Assembly: GCA_938001915.1 (NCBI GenBank)
Contig: CALLBD010000011.1
Coordinates: forward strand, 62,001 to 126,000
Length of the DNA: 64,000 bases
Origin: an uncultured Caulobacterales bacterium
GTDB lineage: Bacteria; Pseudomonadota; Alphaproteobacteria; Caulobacterales; Maricaulaceae
Reading direction: 5' to 3'
Each line of letters begins with the position of its first letter. Within the stretch, counting starts at the first letter, position 1. Of this stretch, positions 54,371 through 62,217 are shown in pieces. A model generated the notes under the pieces. The model saw nothing but the letters and a program-made list of their open reading frames with translations, searched no databases and was not told the DNA's origin. The translations under genes were made by a program, and so were the position numbers.

Positions 54371-55033
54371 ATGCAAACCGCCGTAATACGCTTTCCCGCC
54401 TCCAATTGTGATCGCGATGCTGCAGTAGCCTTAGAAAAAATCACTGGCCGCAAACCGCTCATGGTTTGGCATCGTGAGACGGAATTACCCTCTGGTGTCC
54501 AATTTGTCGTTATGCCAGGCGGGTTCTCCTATGGGGATTATCTCCGCTGCGGCGCTATCGCGTCTCGGTCCCCAATCGTGCAAGATATCAAAAATAGGTC
54601 TGAACGCGGCTTAGCCGTTGCGGGCTTTTGCAATGGCTTCCAAATCCTTACCGAAGCTGGCATGCTGCCAGGCGTCCTTATGCGGAATAAGGATTTGAAA
54701 TTCGTTTGCCGTCCAGAACGTTTGAAAGTGGAATCGAATAAGTCTCGATTCACGTCAAAATTTGAAGCGAAGTCTGAAGTGATGTTCCCTGTCGCACATC
54801 ATGACGGTAACTATTTCGCTGATAAAGACACTCTCAACCGCATCGAAAAGAGCGGCCAAGTGCTGTTCCGCTATGCCGATAATCCGAATGGCTCCCTCAA
54901 TGATATTGCTGGAATCGTCAATCAGGAGGGCAATGTCTTTGGTATGATGCCTCACCCTGAACGCGCCGTTGACGTGATGCACGGCGGTACGGACGGACTA
55001 AACTTTTTCAAATCCATCTTGGAGACGATTTAA
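54371..55033 (+). CDS. purQ: Phosphoribosylformylglycinamidine synthase subunit PurQ
   Basis: Glutaminase subunit of FGAM synthase, 220 residues, class I amidotransferase. It has [16 protein letters not shown], the nucleophile cysteine in [16 protein letters not shown], and the catalytic histidine/glutamate in [11 protein letters not shown]. Two bases separate it from purL. It feeds ammonia to PurL in the complex. Confidence 0.97.
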   Translation: MQTAVIRFPASNCDRDAAVALEKITGRKPLMVWHRETELPSGVQFVVMPGGFSYGDYLRCGAIASRSPIVQDIKNRSERGLAVAGFCNGFQILTEAGMLPGVLMRNKDLKFVCRPERLKVESNKSRFTSKFEAKSEVMFPVAHHDGNYFADKDTLNRIEKSGQVLFRYADNPNGSLNDIAGIVNQEGNVFGMMPHPERAVDVMHGGTDGLNFFKSILETI

Positions 55034-55034
55034 G

Positions 55035-57263
55035 ATGGCAAATAATACTCCAAAAATAACGCCCGAAATCGTGGCTGAGCATGGCCTGTCCGAGAGGGAG
55101 TATGAAATCATTCTGGATCGTTTGGGCCGAGAGCCAAACATAAATGAGCTTGGGATATTCTCCGTCATGTGGTCGGAGCATTGCTCCTATAAATCATCGC
55201 GTCGTCATCTAGCAAAATTTTTGACTAAAGGGGACCGTGTCATCCAAGGCCCGGGAGAAAACGCTGGCGTTATTGATATTGACGATGGTGATGCAATCAT
55301 TTTCAAAATGGAAAGTCATAACCATCCGTCTTATATCGAGCCTTACCAAGGCGCTGCGACGGGTGTTGGTGGCATTATGCGAGACGTCTTTACAATGGGC
55401 GCCCGTCCTATCGCTCTGATGAATGCCTTGAGGTTTGGCGAGCCGACACATTGGAAAACTAAGCAACTTGTTTCCGGCGTAGTAGCTGGCATTGGTGGCT
55501 ACGGCAATTGCGTAGGCGTACCCACGGTTGGCGGTGAAACAAACTTTCATAAAGGCTATAACGGCAATATCCTTGTAAACGCCATGTGTGTGGGGCTCGC
55601 GCGCGCCGATAACGTTTTTTATTCGGCAGCTAAGGGCGTTGGGAACCCTATATTTTACGTGGGTTCTAAAACGGGCCGTGACGGGATTCACGGCGCGACT
55701 ATGGCGTCGGCCGAATTCGATGATGATAGCGACGAGAAACGTCCCACGGTGCAAGTCGGCGACCCTTTCACGGAAAAACTTCTTATCGAAGCCTGCCTAG
55801 AACTGATGGAAACAGATGCCATTATCGCCATACAAGATATGGGAGCAGCAGGCCTCACCTCCTCTTCAATTGAAATGGCGGATAAGGGCGGCGTGGGCAT
55901 CGAATTAAACCTTGATGATGTACCACAGCGCGAACCCAATATGACCGCTTATGAAATGATGCTGTCCGAATCCCAAGAACGAATGTTGATGGTAATTCAA
56001 CCTGGAAAAGAAAATCTTGCCTTTGAAATTTTTGAGAAATGGGAATTGGATGTTGCGCAAATTGGCAAGACAACCGACACGGGCCGCTTGGTCCTTAAGC
56101 ATAATCGTAAAAAAGTCTGTGACATTCCGATAGCCCCGCTGGCGGATGACGCGCCGAATTATGACAGACCTCATGTAAAACCAGAGCCTCGTCCTGCTTT
56201 AGACGCAAAGAACATTCACGAGACACAGGACTATAACGACGCTCTGTTGCGCATAATGACGTCCCCAAATATTGCATCAAAACGATGGATTTGGGAGCAG
56301 TATGACCGCCATGTAATGACTGACACAGTCGATAGTAGTCAAAGCGGTGGAGACGCCGCGATTATCCGTATTCACGGCTCTAATAAGGCTGTCGCTGTCA
56401 CGACCGACTGTACCCCGCGCTATGTCGAGGCCGATCCTTATGAGGGCGGCAAACAATGCGTTGCAGAGACATGGCGTAACCTCACCTGCGTGGGCGCGGA
56501 CCCTATCGCCATTACCGATTGCTTGAACTTCGGAAATCCTGAACGTCCAGAGATTATGGGCCAATTCGTAGGTGCCATTGAAGGTATGAACGAAGCTTGC
56601 CGCGCCTTTGACTATCCCGTCGTGTCGGGGAATGTCTCACTTTATAATGAGACAAATGGACAAGCCATACCGCCCACCCCTGCGGTTGGCGGGGTTGGCC
56701 TCATTCCAGACTTACACAAATTCGCGACCCTACAAGGGGCGCAAGAGGGCGACACACTTGTCCTCATTGGAGAGACAACGGGATGGCTAGGGGCATCCAT
56801 CTATTTATCCGAAATCCTTTCGCGCGAAGACGGCGCGCCGCCGCCCGTTGATCTCTCGGCCGAAAAGCTCAACGGGGATTATGTTCGCAAGCTTATTCGT
56901 AACCGTCGCGCAAATGCCGTTCACGACCTGTCCGATGGCGGTCTCGCCGTGGCTGCCTGTGAAATGGCTTTTGCAAGCGGCAAAGGTATGGCGCTGTCTG
57001 GTCCGCAAGGTGCAGCCCGCCACGGTTGGTTCTTTGGCGAAGATCAAGCCCGCTACCTACTTGCGGTCGAGAAGAACTCGGTCAACCCCGTCGTCGCAAC
57101 TGCGAAAGCCAAGGGCATTCCAGCGCAAATCGTTGGAAAAGTGGGCGGCGACCGCATTCAGGGTGACGGCGCATTTGACGTATCACTCGAGAAACTTCGC
57201 AGCGCAAATGAAGCCTGGCTGCCAAACTTGATGTCTGGAGACGCACAAAATGGCGATGGCTGA
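55035..57263 (+). CDS. purL: Phosphoribosylformylglycinamidine synthase subunit PurL
   Basis: ATP-dependent synthetase subunit of FGAM synthase, 742 residues (the small, PurS/PurQ-dependent form). It has the [14 protein letters not shown] start, the [14 protein letters not shown] and [23 protein letters not shown] regions, and the second PurM-like half with GNVSLYNET and [13 protein letters not shown]. The end overlaps the bolA start by 14 bases. Complete and unremarkable. Confidence 0.97.
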   Translation: MANNTPKITPEIVAEHGLSEREYEIILDRLGREPNINELGIFSVMWSEHCSYKSSRRHLAKFLTKGDRVIQGPGENAGVIDIDDGDAIIFKMESHNHPSYIEPYQGAATGVGGIMRDVFTMGARPIALMNALRFGEPTHWKTKQLVSGVVAGIGGYGNCVGVPTVGGETNFHKGYNGNILVNAMCVGLARADNVFYSAAKGVGNPIFYVGSKTGRDGIHGATMASAEFDDDSDEKRPTVQVGDPFTEKLLIEACLELMETDAIIAIQDMGAAGLTSSSIEMADKGGVGIELNLDDVPQREPNMTAYEMMLSESQERMLMVIQPGKENLAFEIFEKWELDVAQIGKTTDTGRLVLKHNRKKVCDIPIAPLADDAPNYDRPHVKPEPRPALDAKNIHETQDYNDALLRIMTSPNIASKRWIWEQYDRHVMTDTVDSSQSGGDAAIIRIHGSNKAVAVTTDCTPRYVEADPYEGGKQCVAETWRNLTCVGADPIAITDCLNFGNPERPEIMGQFVGAIEGMNEACRAFDYPVVSGNVSLYNETNGQAIPPTPAVGGVGLIPDLHKFATLQGAQEGDTLVLIGETTGWLGASIYLSEILSREDGAPPPVDLSAEKLNGDYVRKLIRNRRANAVHDLSDGGLAVAACEMAFASGKGMALSGPQGAARHGWFFGEDQARYLLAVEKNSVNPVVATAKAKGIPAQIVGKVGGDRIQGDGAFDVSLEKLRSANEAWLPNLMSGDAQNGDG

Positions 57264-57495
57264 GGAAGACATCGTTAGCTTAATTAAAGCGGCCCTGCCC
57301 GATGCTGAGATTGAGATGATAGACCTCGCTGGTGATAATAATCACTGGAAAGCTATCATCACGAGCTCCGCATTTATTGGGAAGTCCCGCATTGCACAGC
57401 ACCAAATCGTCTACGCAGCCCTTAAAGGCAGTATGGATGGCGCCAATGGTCAATTACACGCTCTGGCCCTTGAGACTCGCACACCCTCATCATAG
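57250..57495 (+). CDS. bolA: BolA-family protein
   Basis: An 81-residue BolA protein ([21 protein letters not shown] to [13 protein letters not shown]), the small partner that works with monothiol glutaredoxins in iron-sulfur cluster transfer and iron sensing. The conserved histidine segment is [14 protein letters not shown]. The start overlaps purL by 14 bases, so translation is coupled to the purine operon. The partner gene grxD follows 68 bases downstream. Confidence 0.93.
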   Translation: MAMAEEDIVSLIKAALPDAEIEMIDLAGDNNHWKAIITSSAFIGKSRIAQHQIVYAALKGSMDGANGQLHALALETRTPSS

Positions 57496-57563
57496 AAACC
57501 TATAGGGTTGAAACTTTGCTTTTCCTTCCTAGGTAGAGGCTGAACCGAAACAGGAATTTTGAC

Positions 57564-57893
57564 ATGTCTGCACAAGAACAAATCGCCAAAACCGTGAGTG
57601 AGAATGATGTTGTCCTTTACATGAAGGGCACACCCGTCTTTCCGCAATGCGGCTTTTCTTCCACCGTGGTCCAGGTCTTGGATTACCTCGGCGTCAATTA
57701 TGCCAGTGTAAACGTTCTTGAAGATATGGAAATCCGCCAAGGTATTAAAGAGTTCAATAATTGGCCCACAATCCCGCAAGTCTTTGTCAAAGGCGAGTTC
57801 ATTGGTGGATGTGACATTGTCCGCGAAATGTTTGAAAACGGCGAGCTGAAATCAATGCTCACTGAAAAAGGCGTTGAGACGGCTGCTAATTAG
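57564..57893 (+). CDS. grxD: Monothiol glutaredoxin (Grx4/GrxD type)
   Basis: A 109-residue CGFS-type glutaredoxin that binds a [2Fe-2S] cluster with glutathione and delivers it with BolA. Active-site C29 is in PQCGFSS; GTPVFPQCGF, the glutathione-binding segment NNWPTIPQVFVKGEFIGGCDI and the C-terminal helix are all present. Immediately downstream of bolA, forming the standard BolA-Grx pair. A terminator follows. Confidence 0.96.
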   Translation: MSAQEQIAKTVSENDVVLYMKGTPVFPQCGFSSTVVQVLDYLGVNYASVNVLEDMEIRQGIKEFNNWPTIPQVFVKGEFIGGCDIVREMFENGELKSMLTEKGVETAAN

Positions 57894-57934
57894 GCCGCCT
57901 AACAGCATATAAATTCCAAAGCCATATGGCATTT

Positions 57935-57964
57935 AACGCGCTCTCGCAGGCGCGTTTTCTTGTG
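57935..57964 (+). terminator. Rho-independent terminator of bolA-grxD
   Basis: AACGCGC and GCGCGTT form a perfect seven-pair stem with loop TCTCGCAG, then a T-rich TTCTTGTG. Located 42 bases after grxD. Confidence 0.8.
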
Positions 57965-57995
57965 TTAGATAACCGCAGAAGGCGCCTCATTCCAC

Positions 57996-58028
57996 AAAAA
58001 AACCTGCCGCGGCGACACCGGGCAGGCT
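57996..58028 (-). terminator. Rho-independent terminator of rpsD
   Basis: On the minus strand GCCTGCC-CGG pairs with CCG(C)GGCAGGT, followed by seven T residues (plus-strand A run at 57996-58002). It lies 27 bases after the rpsD stop. Confidence 0.85.
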
Positions 58029-58054
58029 CATTATTCTTATACCTCGGAGACTCC

Positions 58055-58672
58055 CTAGCGGGAGTAGAATTCCACTGTTAGGTTTGGCTCCATAACCACG
58101 GGATATGGCACTTCGTCGAATGACGGTGTGCGCGTGAAAGTGGCCTGCATGCCCTTTGGGTCGACAGAAATGTAGTCAGGGACTTCGCGCTCTGAGCTTT
58201 CAAGCGCCTCAAGAACCAACGCCATTGTGCGAGACTTTTCGCGCACCTCAATAACGTCGCCTTCTTTACAGCGGTAAGACGGGATGTTGACCTTTTTACC
58301 ATTTACGAGAACGTGGCCGTGGTTGACGAACTGACGTGCGGCGAAAACAGTTGGTACGAATTTCGCGCGGTACACGACGGCATCCAAACGGCGCTCTAGC
58401 AAACCAATCAGGTTTTCAGAGGCATCGCCCTTCATACGTGTCGCTTGATCATATGTGCGGCGGAACTGTTTCTCGGTGATGTTGCCGTAATAGCCTTTAA
58501 GCTTTTGCTTAGCGCGAAGCTGCGTACCGAAATCAGAAAGTTTACCTCGGCGGTTTTGGCCATGTTGTCCCGGAGGATAAGACCGCTTGTTCACTGGAGA
58601 CTTTGGACGGCCCCAGATATTTTCGCCCATACGGCGATCAATCTTATATTTAGCTGAATGACGCTTAGACAT
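58055..58672 (-). CDS. rpsD: 30S ribosomal protein S4
   Basis: Primary 16S rRNA-binding protein that nucleates 30S assembly. The 205 residues show the S4 start [20 protein letters not shown], the RNA-binding S4 domain ([52 protein letters not shown], given here as separate blocks), and the C-terminal strands. Stands alone on the minus strand with its own terminator; it is convergent with bolA-grxD. Confidence 0.97.
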   Translation of the reverse strand: MSKRHSAKYKIDRRMGENIWGRPKSPVNKRSYPPGQHGQNRRGKLSDFGTQLRAKQKLKGYYGNITEKQFRRTYDQATRMKGDASENLIGLLERRLDAVVYRAKFVPTVFAARQFVNHGHVLVNGKKVNIPSYRCKEGDVIEVREKSRTMALVLEALESSEREVPDYISVDPKGMQATFTRTPSFDEVPYPVVMEPNLTVEFYSR

Positions 58673-58862
58673 ATGCGCCCTTTCTATGTTGACGTGGCCC
58701 GGCTCACTTCACCTCGAAGCAGCGATTACAACGGCGGCACCACACCTTCCCGTAATTTAAGCGCGCTACCTAGCGAACCCACCGACAGTGTCAAGCCTTT
58801 GCGGCAGAGCAGTGGGCCAAAACACCATTGGCTTTTGACGCAATTGGTGACAGAGCCGACCC

Positions 58863-59822
58863 ATGGTTCAGCCCTCAAATATCACGTCAACAGATGACAC
58901 CAAAGCGGGAGTCCTTTCCGGCTTTACGGCCTATCTGATTTGGGGGCTTTTCCCTATCTATTTTGTCGCGGTGAAAAATGTCCCCACGCTTGAAATTCTG
59001 GGGCACCGCATTGTCTGGTCTATCCCTTTTGGACTCTTAATTTTAGCCTTCCGAAAGCAGCTCGCAGAGACATTTGCTATCTTCCGAAAGCCGAAGACCC
59101 TCGCCCTACTCGCCTTAGCTGCCATCGCTTTGGCGCTAAATTGGGGTGTGTATATATGGGCCATTCAGCAAGACCAAATCTTCCAAGGCAGTCTGGGATA
59201 TTACATTAACCCGCTTATTTATGTCCTTATTGGTGTCGTTTTCTTCCAAGAAACGCTCTCTCGATTGCAAATCTTCGCGGTTGTCCTCGCCGTCATAGGT
59301 GTCTCGATCCTGACCCTTCACGGCGGCGTCTTTCCGTGGATTTCTCTCGTGCTTGCCTTCAGCTTTGCGGCCTATGGCGTGTTGCGAAAGCAAATTGCCG
59401 TAGGCGCTATGCCAGGGCTCTTTATTGAAACCTTGACCCTTGTCGTACCCGCCTTGATCTTCTTTGCCTATTGGGCGAAAACTGACGTCTTAGCCTGGGG
59501 GAATATGGGCCCTGAGATTGATGCGCTATTGATATTCGCAGGCCCGCTGACCGTTCTGCCCCTTTTGGCTTTTGCTTTTGCCGCGCGGCGCATTTCGCTC
59601 TCGGCTTTGGGCATATTGCAATATGTCGGCCCGACCCTGCAATTCGTCTGCGCGCTTTATTTCGGCGAAGTTTTTACCACAGCGCATGCGTGGTGTTTTG
59701 GATTTATTTGGGTCGGCGTCGCCGTCTTTGCTTTTGACGCTATTCGGAAATCTCGACCCCAGAACCCGGCTGTTTCCCAGACAGAAAATCTCCAAACAGC
59801 GCCCCGCCCGGACTCGCGATAA
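58863..59822 (+). CDS. rarD: RarD/EamA-family permease
   Basis: A 319-residue drug/metabolite transporter superfamily protein with about ten membrane segments. The first hydrophobic block is GFTAYLIWGLFPIYFVAVKNV; later conserved parts are EILGHRIVWSIPFGLLIL, NWGVYIWAIQQDQIFQGSLGYYINPL and ARRISLSALGILQYVGPTLQF. These match RarD proteins linked to chloramphenicol resistance in name only; substrate is unknown. Its end overlaps the oppositely oriented small membrane ORF at 59740. Confidence 0.92.
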   Translation: MVQPSNITSTDDTKAGVLSGFTAYLIWGLFPIYFVAVKNVPTLEILGHRIVWSIPFGLLILAFRKQLAETFAIFRKPKTLALLALAAIALALNWGVYIWAIQQDQIFQGSLGYYINPLIYVLIGVVFFQETLSRLQIFAVVLAVIGVSILTLHGGVFPWISLVLAFSFAAYGVLRKQIAVGAMPGLFIETLTLVVPALIFFAYWAKTDVLAWGNMGPEIDALLIFAGPLTVLPLLAFAFAARRISLSALGILQYVGPTLQFVCALYFGEVFTTAHAWCFGFIWVGVAVFAFDAIRKSRPQNPAVSQTENLQTAPRPDSR

Positions 59823-60057
59823 AGACGCCCAGCAAGTAAATCGCGAACATAATCAAGAGCTGGAGAAGAAAGAAGTAAGCGCCATCCAGCAACATATTCT
59901 GATCGGGGGCTTGCGGCGTATTTTTCAAATTCTTGCGCCGCGCCGATGCAAAGAGCGCCGTAGCTGCCAAAGCCAGCAGGAATACGAACCAAACACGCAC
60001 GCCCATATAGCCGGCAACGCCGCTGAGGAGGAGAAGAAGATAACCGATATATTTCAT
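59740..60057 (-). CDS. Small membrane protein, unknown
   Basis: A 105-residue predicted inner-membrane protein. The start ATG at 60057 is preceded by a strong AGGAGG, so it is likely translated even though its last 83 bases overlap rarD on the other strand. Hydrophobic segments are about residues 3-38 (two close helices, YIGYLLLLLSGVAGYMGV and FVFLLALAATALFA) and 65-82 (YFFLLQLLIMFAIYLLGVF). No family recognised; it may have a small conserved role. Confidence 0.7.
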   Translation of the reverse strand: MKYIGYLLLLLSGVAGYMGVRVWFVFLLALAATALFASARRKNLKNTPQAPDQNMLLDGAYFFLLQLLIMFAIYLLGVFIASPGGALFGDFLSGKQPGSGVEISE

Positions 60058-60277
60058 GTCGTGCCTCCTGACGGAATTGGACGCGGGAGTAAAGACAGCA
60101 ATAGCAAAAGCTTTGTTCGATCTAGCAAAGGCAATCAATCAAACTACAGTCACGTTACAAGGTTCTCTTCCAACGCATTTACTATCAACTCCCTATCACA
60201 AGTTTTTCAACGGCCGTTAAGTGTTTCTGTCAGGCTTTCTGCTATGCAGAGGTAAAGCAAAGTGAGAGTTTTTCGTC

Positions 60278-60412
60278 ATGACCCGTTATCGAGAGCTAGA
60301 TGTTTACGACACCATCCTCCGAAAAGAAAGAGCCGATCAGCTCGCCTTCTGGTCTGGTTTTTCGCTTTTATTTTTATCGCTCGCCGCCGCTATAATCTTC
60401 CTACTGGCCTAG
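60278..60412 (+). CDS. Tiny predicted membrane protein
   Basis: A 44-codon ORF (MTRYRELDVYDTILRKERAD, then a hydrophobic helix WSGFSLLFLSLAAAIIFLLA) ending just before the inverted-repeat cluster. The layout, a charged amphipathic start then one membrane helix, is typical of small membrane proteins, but there is only a weak ribosome site and no family evidence. Confidence 0.45.
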   Translation: MTRYRELDVYDTILRKERADQLAFWSGFSLLFLSLAAAIIFLLA

Positions 60413-60793
60413 CGTCAGACAAATTGAGCTTCAGCCAAGCCGATAGGCTTGCAGACAATCTATGTGCCTGCCGAAGGTTATATATCAAACAGGACATGCC
60501 CGCAGATGTGTCTTCCCGATGGACGCGTAACGTCCGCAATCGACCCAGTGAGTCGATTGCAGCGAAGCGCCGAACGGCTAAGTCGTTCGGTGTGCAATGT
60601 TAGAGATATAGGCAAGTTGAAATATCTGCTGCCCAATCCGTTGAAAACCCGTTTTCAACTGGGTCAGCCGAAGCTTAGAAATTAATTAGCAGCAGTAAAA
60701 AACAGTATAAAATTGCAATAAGCGACACTGTTGTCACGATCTTTTGATGTACTTTGTTTAGTAATTTTCAGATGGGATCACTATTAACATACC
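60413..60793. other. Intergenic region holding the inverted-repeat cluster
   Basis: 381 bases with no convincing gene. 60521-60660 carries four adjacent or near-adjacent inverted repeats, separately listed. From 60661 to 60793 the sequence is AT-rich, as expected for a promoter of the aspartic-protease gene that starts at 60794, but no clear -35/-10 pair stands out. Confidence 0.55.
60521..60660. repeat. Cluster of four inverted repeats
   Basis: In order: GGACG/CGTCC around CGTAA (60521-60535); GCAATCGAC/GTCGATTGC around CCAGTGA (60536-60560), directly abutting the first; CCGAACG/CGTTCGG around GCTAAGT (60570-60590); and GTTGAAAAC/GTTTTCAAC around CC (60640-60659). ATTGCA at 60556-60561 can also pair with TGCAAT at 60593-60598, enclosing the third hairpin, so alternative foldings compete. 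All stems are perfect. Confidence 0.8.
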
Positions 60794-61996
60794 ATGGGCT
60801 TTATAAGATGTTTTATTTCCGCCACTATTGCCGTAAATTTATCAGTTCTATGTCGTGATTTCGATGGTTTTGCTCATGCTCAAACTATCCCTGATAAGGC
60901 CATGTCCACTCCACTCAGAATAGACGCTCAAGGGCCGCTTATTGAAATCCTTGTAGATGGGCAACCCGCTAGACTTTTATATGATAGCGGAGCGGGAGCC
61001 CTTGTTTTGTTCGAACAAAGCTTCCCTAACTTAGCCCAAAGTGTTGTTGAGAGGTATGAAGCACCTGTTTTCGGTGGGTCACAAAACGCGGTTTTTAAAC
61101 GCGTAAGACCCGTGAGTTTGACATGGGGAGACATCAATATTGAGCGCCCTTTTGTCAATATGGTGGATCATTCAAGTTTTTTATCAGGTAAAAACGATAC
61201 CCCCTTTTTCGAAGGGATATTGGGCCCAATAACGGTTAAAAATGAAAAACATGAGAGCGTTATCATATTTGATGCTCCGAACAAGGTTGTGAAGCATTTG
61301 ACTCCTGGGAAAAAGGCCAAATTTAAAAAGTCGAAATCATTTAAGCTTAAACGTGATAAGAGTTGGCATTGGCGGGTAGAAATGCCGGTTATACTAGAGG
61401 GGGAAACCCAAAAAAGAATACTCAATCTTGTTGTCGATACTGGAGCAGCGCAAGGGTTAATCCTGAATCAGGAAAAACTTGGTGTTATAGGGAACACATC
61501 CGGGTTTGTAACTGTTTCTAGAGGATTAGGCGGACAGTCAGAAGATGTTTATGGAGGGCGGAGTCGTATTTTTATCGGCAAGGAGTCTGTTCTGGTTGAT
61601 ACGGATATTGCCCAAACCTTACCATTTGCGAAAGATGCTGATGGTTTCTTAGGCTGGCCATTTTTAAGACGCTTTAGGATTGCTTATGACTTTGAAAGGG
61701 GCAAAATGATCATAGACCGCCAAGATGGTGATTTTGAGGATGATAAGATTCGACCATCAACATTTAAGGCCACAGGTTATCCTGTGTCGGATTGGATGGG
61801 GTTTAAAGTAACGGAAGTTGGAACATGGAAGTCAGCAGGCTTAGAAAAGGGAGACATTTTAAGATCCGTTGACGATATTAGACTTTCATCAACAGCGATG
61901 TACTCTGTTCTTAAAAGCTCGGCTGCGTCTCCAATAATTTGCTGGCAACGTGAAAATGTTCGAACCGAAACATGTGGCCAAGTTAGCATTCCCTGA
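60794..61996 (+). CDS. Secreted aspartic-protease-like protein with PDZ
   Basis: A 400-residue exported protein with a signal ending near FAHAQ. Two retropepsin-type motifs are present in one chain: YDSGAGALV with D64 and VDTGAAQGLIL with D215, the arrangement of a bilobal aspartic protease made from two Asp_protease_2-like domains. The C-terminal part (KVTEVGTWKSAGLEKGDILRSVDDIRLSS) is PDZ-like. Activity is likely but the substrate is unknown. AT-rich compared with neighbours. It follows the inverted-repeat cluster; a weak hairpin (CCTGAA/TTCAGG) overlaps its stop. Confidence 0.8.
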   Translation: MGFIRCFISATIAVNLSVLCRDFDGFAHAQTIPDKAMSTPLRIDAQGPLIEILVDGQPARLLYDSGAGALVLFEQSFPNLAQSVVERYEAPVFGGSQNAVFKRVRPVSLTWGDINIERPFVNMVDHSSFLSGKNDTPFFEGILGPITVKNEKHESVIIFDAPNKVVKHLTPGKKAKFKKSKSFKLKRDKSWHWRVEMPVILEGETQKRILNLVVDTGAAQGLILNQEKLGVIGNTSGFVTVSRGLGGQSEDVYGGRSRIFIGKESVLVDTDIAQTLPFAKDADGFLGWPFLRRFRIAYDFERGKMIIDRQDGDFEDDKIRPSTFKATGYPVSDWMGFKVTEVGTWKSAGLEKGDILRSVDDIRLSSTAMYSVLKSSAASPIICWQRENVRTETCGQVSIP

Positions 61997-62183
61997 AATA
62001 TTCAGGTTTCTGTCGGCTTTTTGCTAGCATTGTAGACATAGAACGAGCGACTTAAAATCGCCTCAAGTAAGACACTGAGCTAACCTCTCCTTTGGGAATT
62101 ATTTGGCCATACCCGCTGATAAAAACCTAAAAGTATTCTATAGTATTTTAACAACCCAACTGTTCCATCTTGCAATCTCCCTA

Positions 62184-62202
62184 ATTATCGTTTATCGATA
62201 AT
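62184..62202. promoter_or_regulatory. Inverted repeat just before the DUF885 gene start
   Basis: ATTATCG and CGATAAT, perfect seven-base arms around TTTAT, end 15 bases before the ATG and just ahead of the AAGGAG ribosome site. It may be an operator or an RNA hairpin that controls initiation. Position and symmetry are the only evidence. Confidence 0.35.
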
Positions 62203-62217
62203 AAAAAGGAGAGCGCT

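Noticed and set aside
55209-55754. 181-codon antisense open frame in purL
   Set aside because: purL is complete and conserved; no ribosome site or motif for the antisense frame.
60527-60605. Possible integron attC site (TAAC ... GTTAGAG around palindromes)
   Set aside because: The core boxes do not fit RYYYAAC/GTTRRRY well, the inner L boxes are not complementary, and no integrase or cassette ORF array is present.
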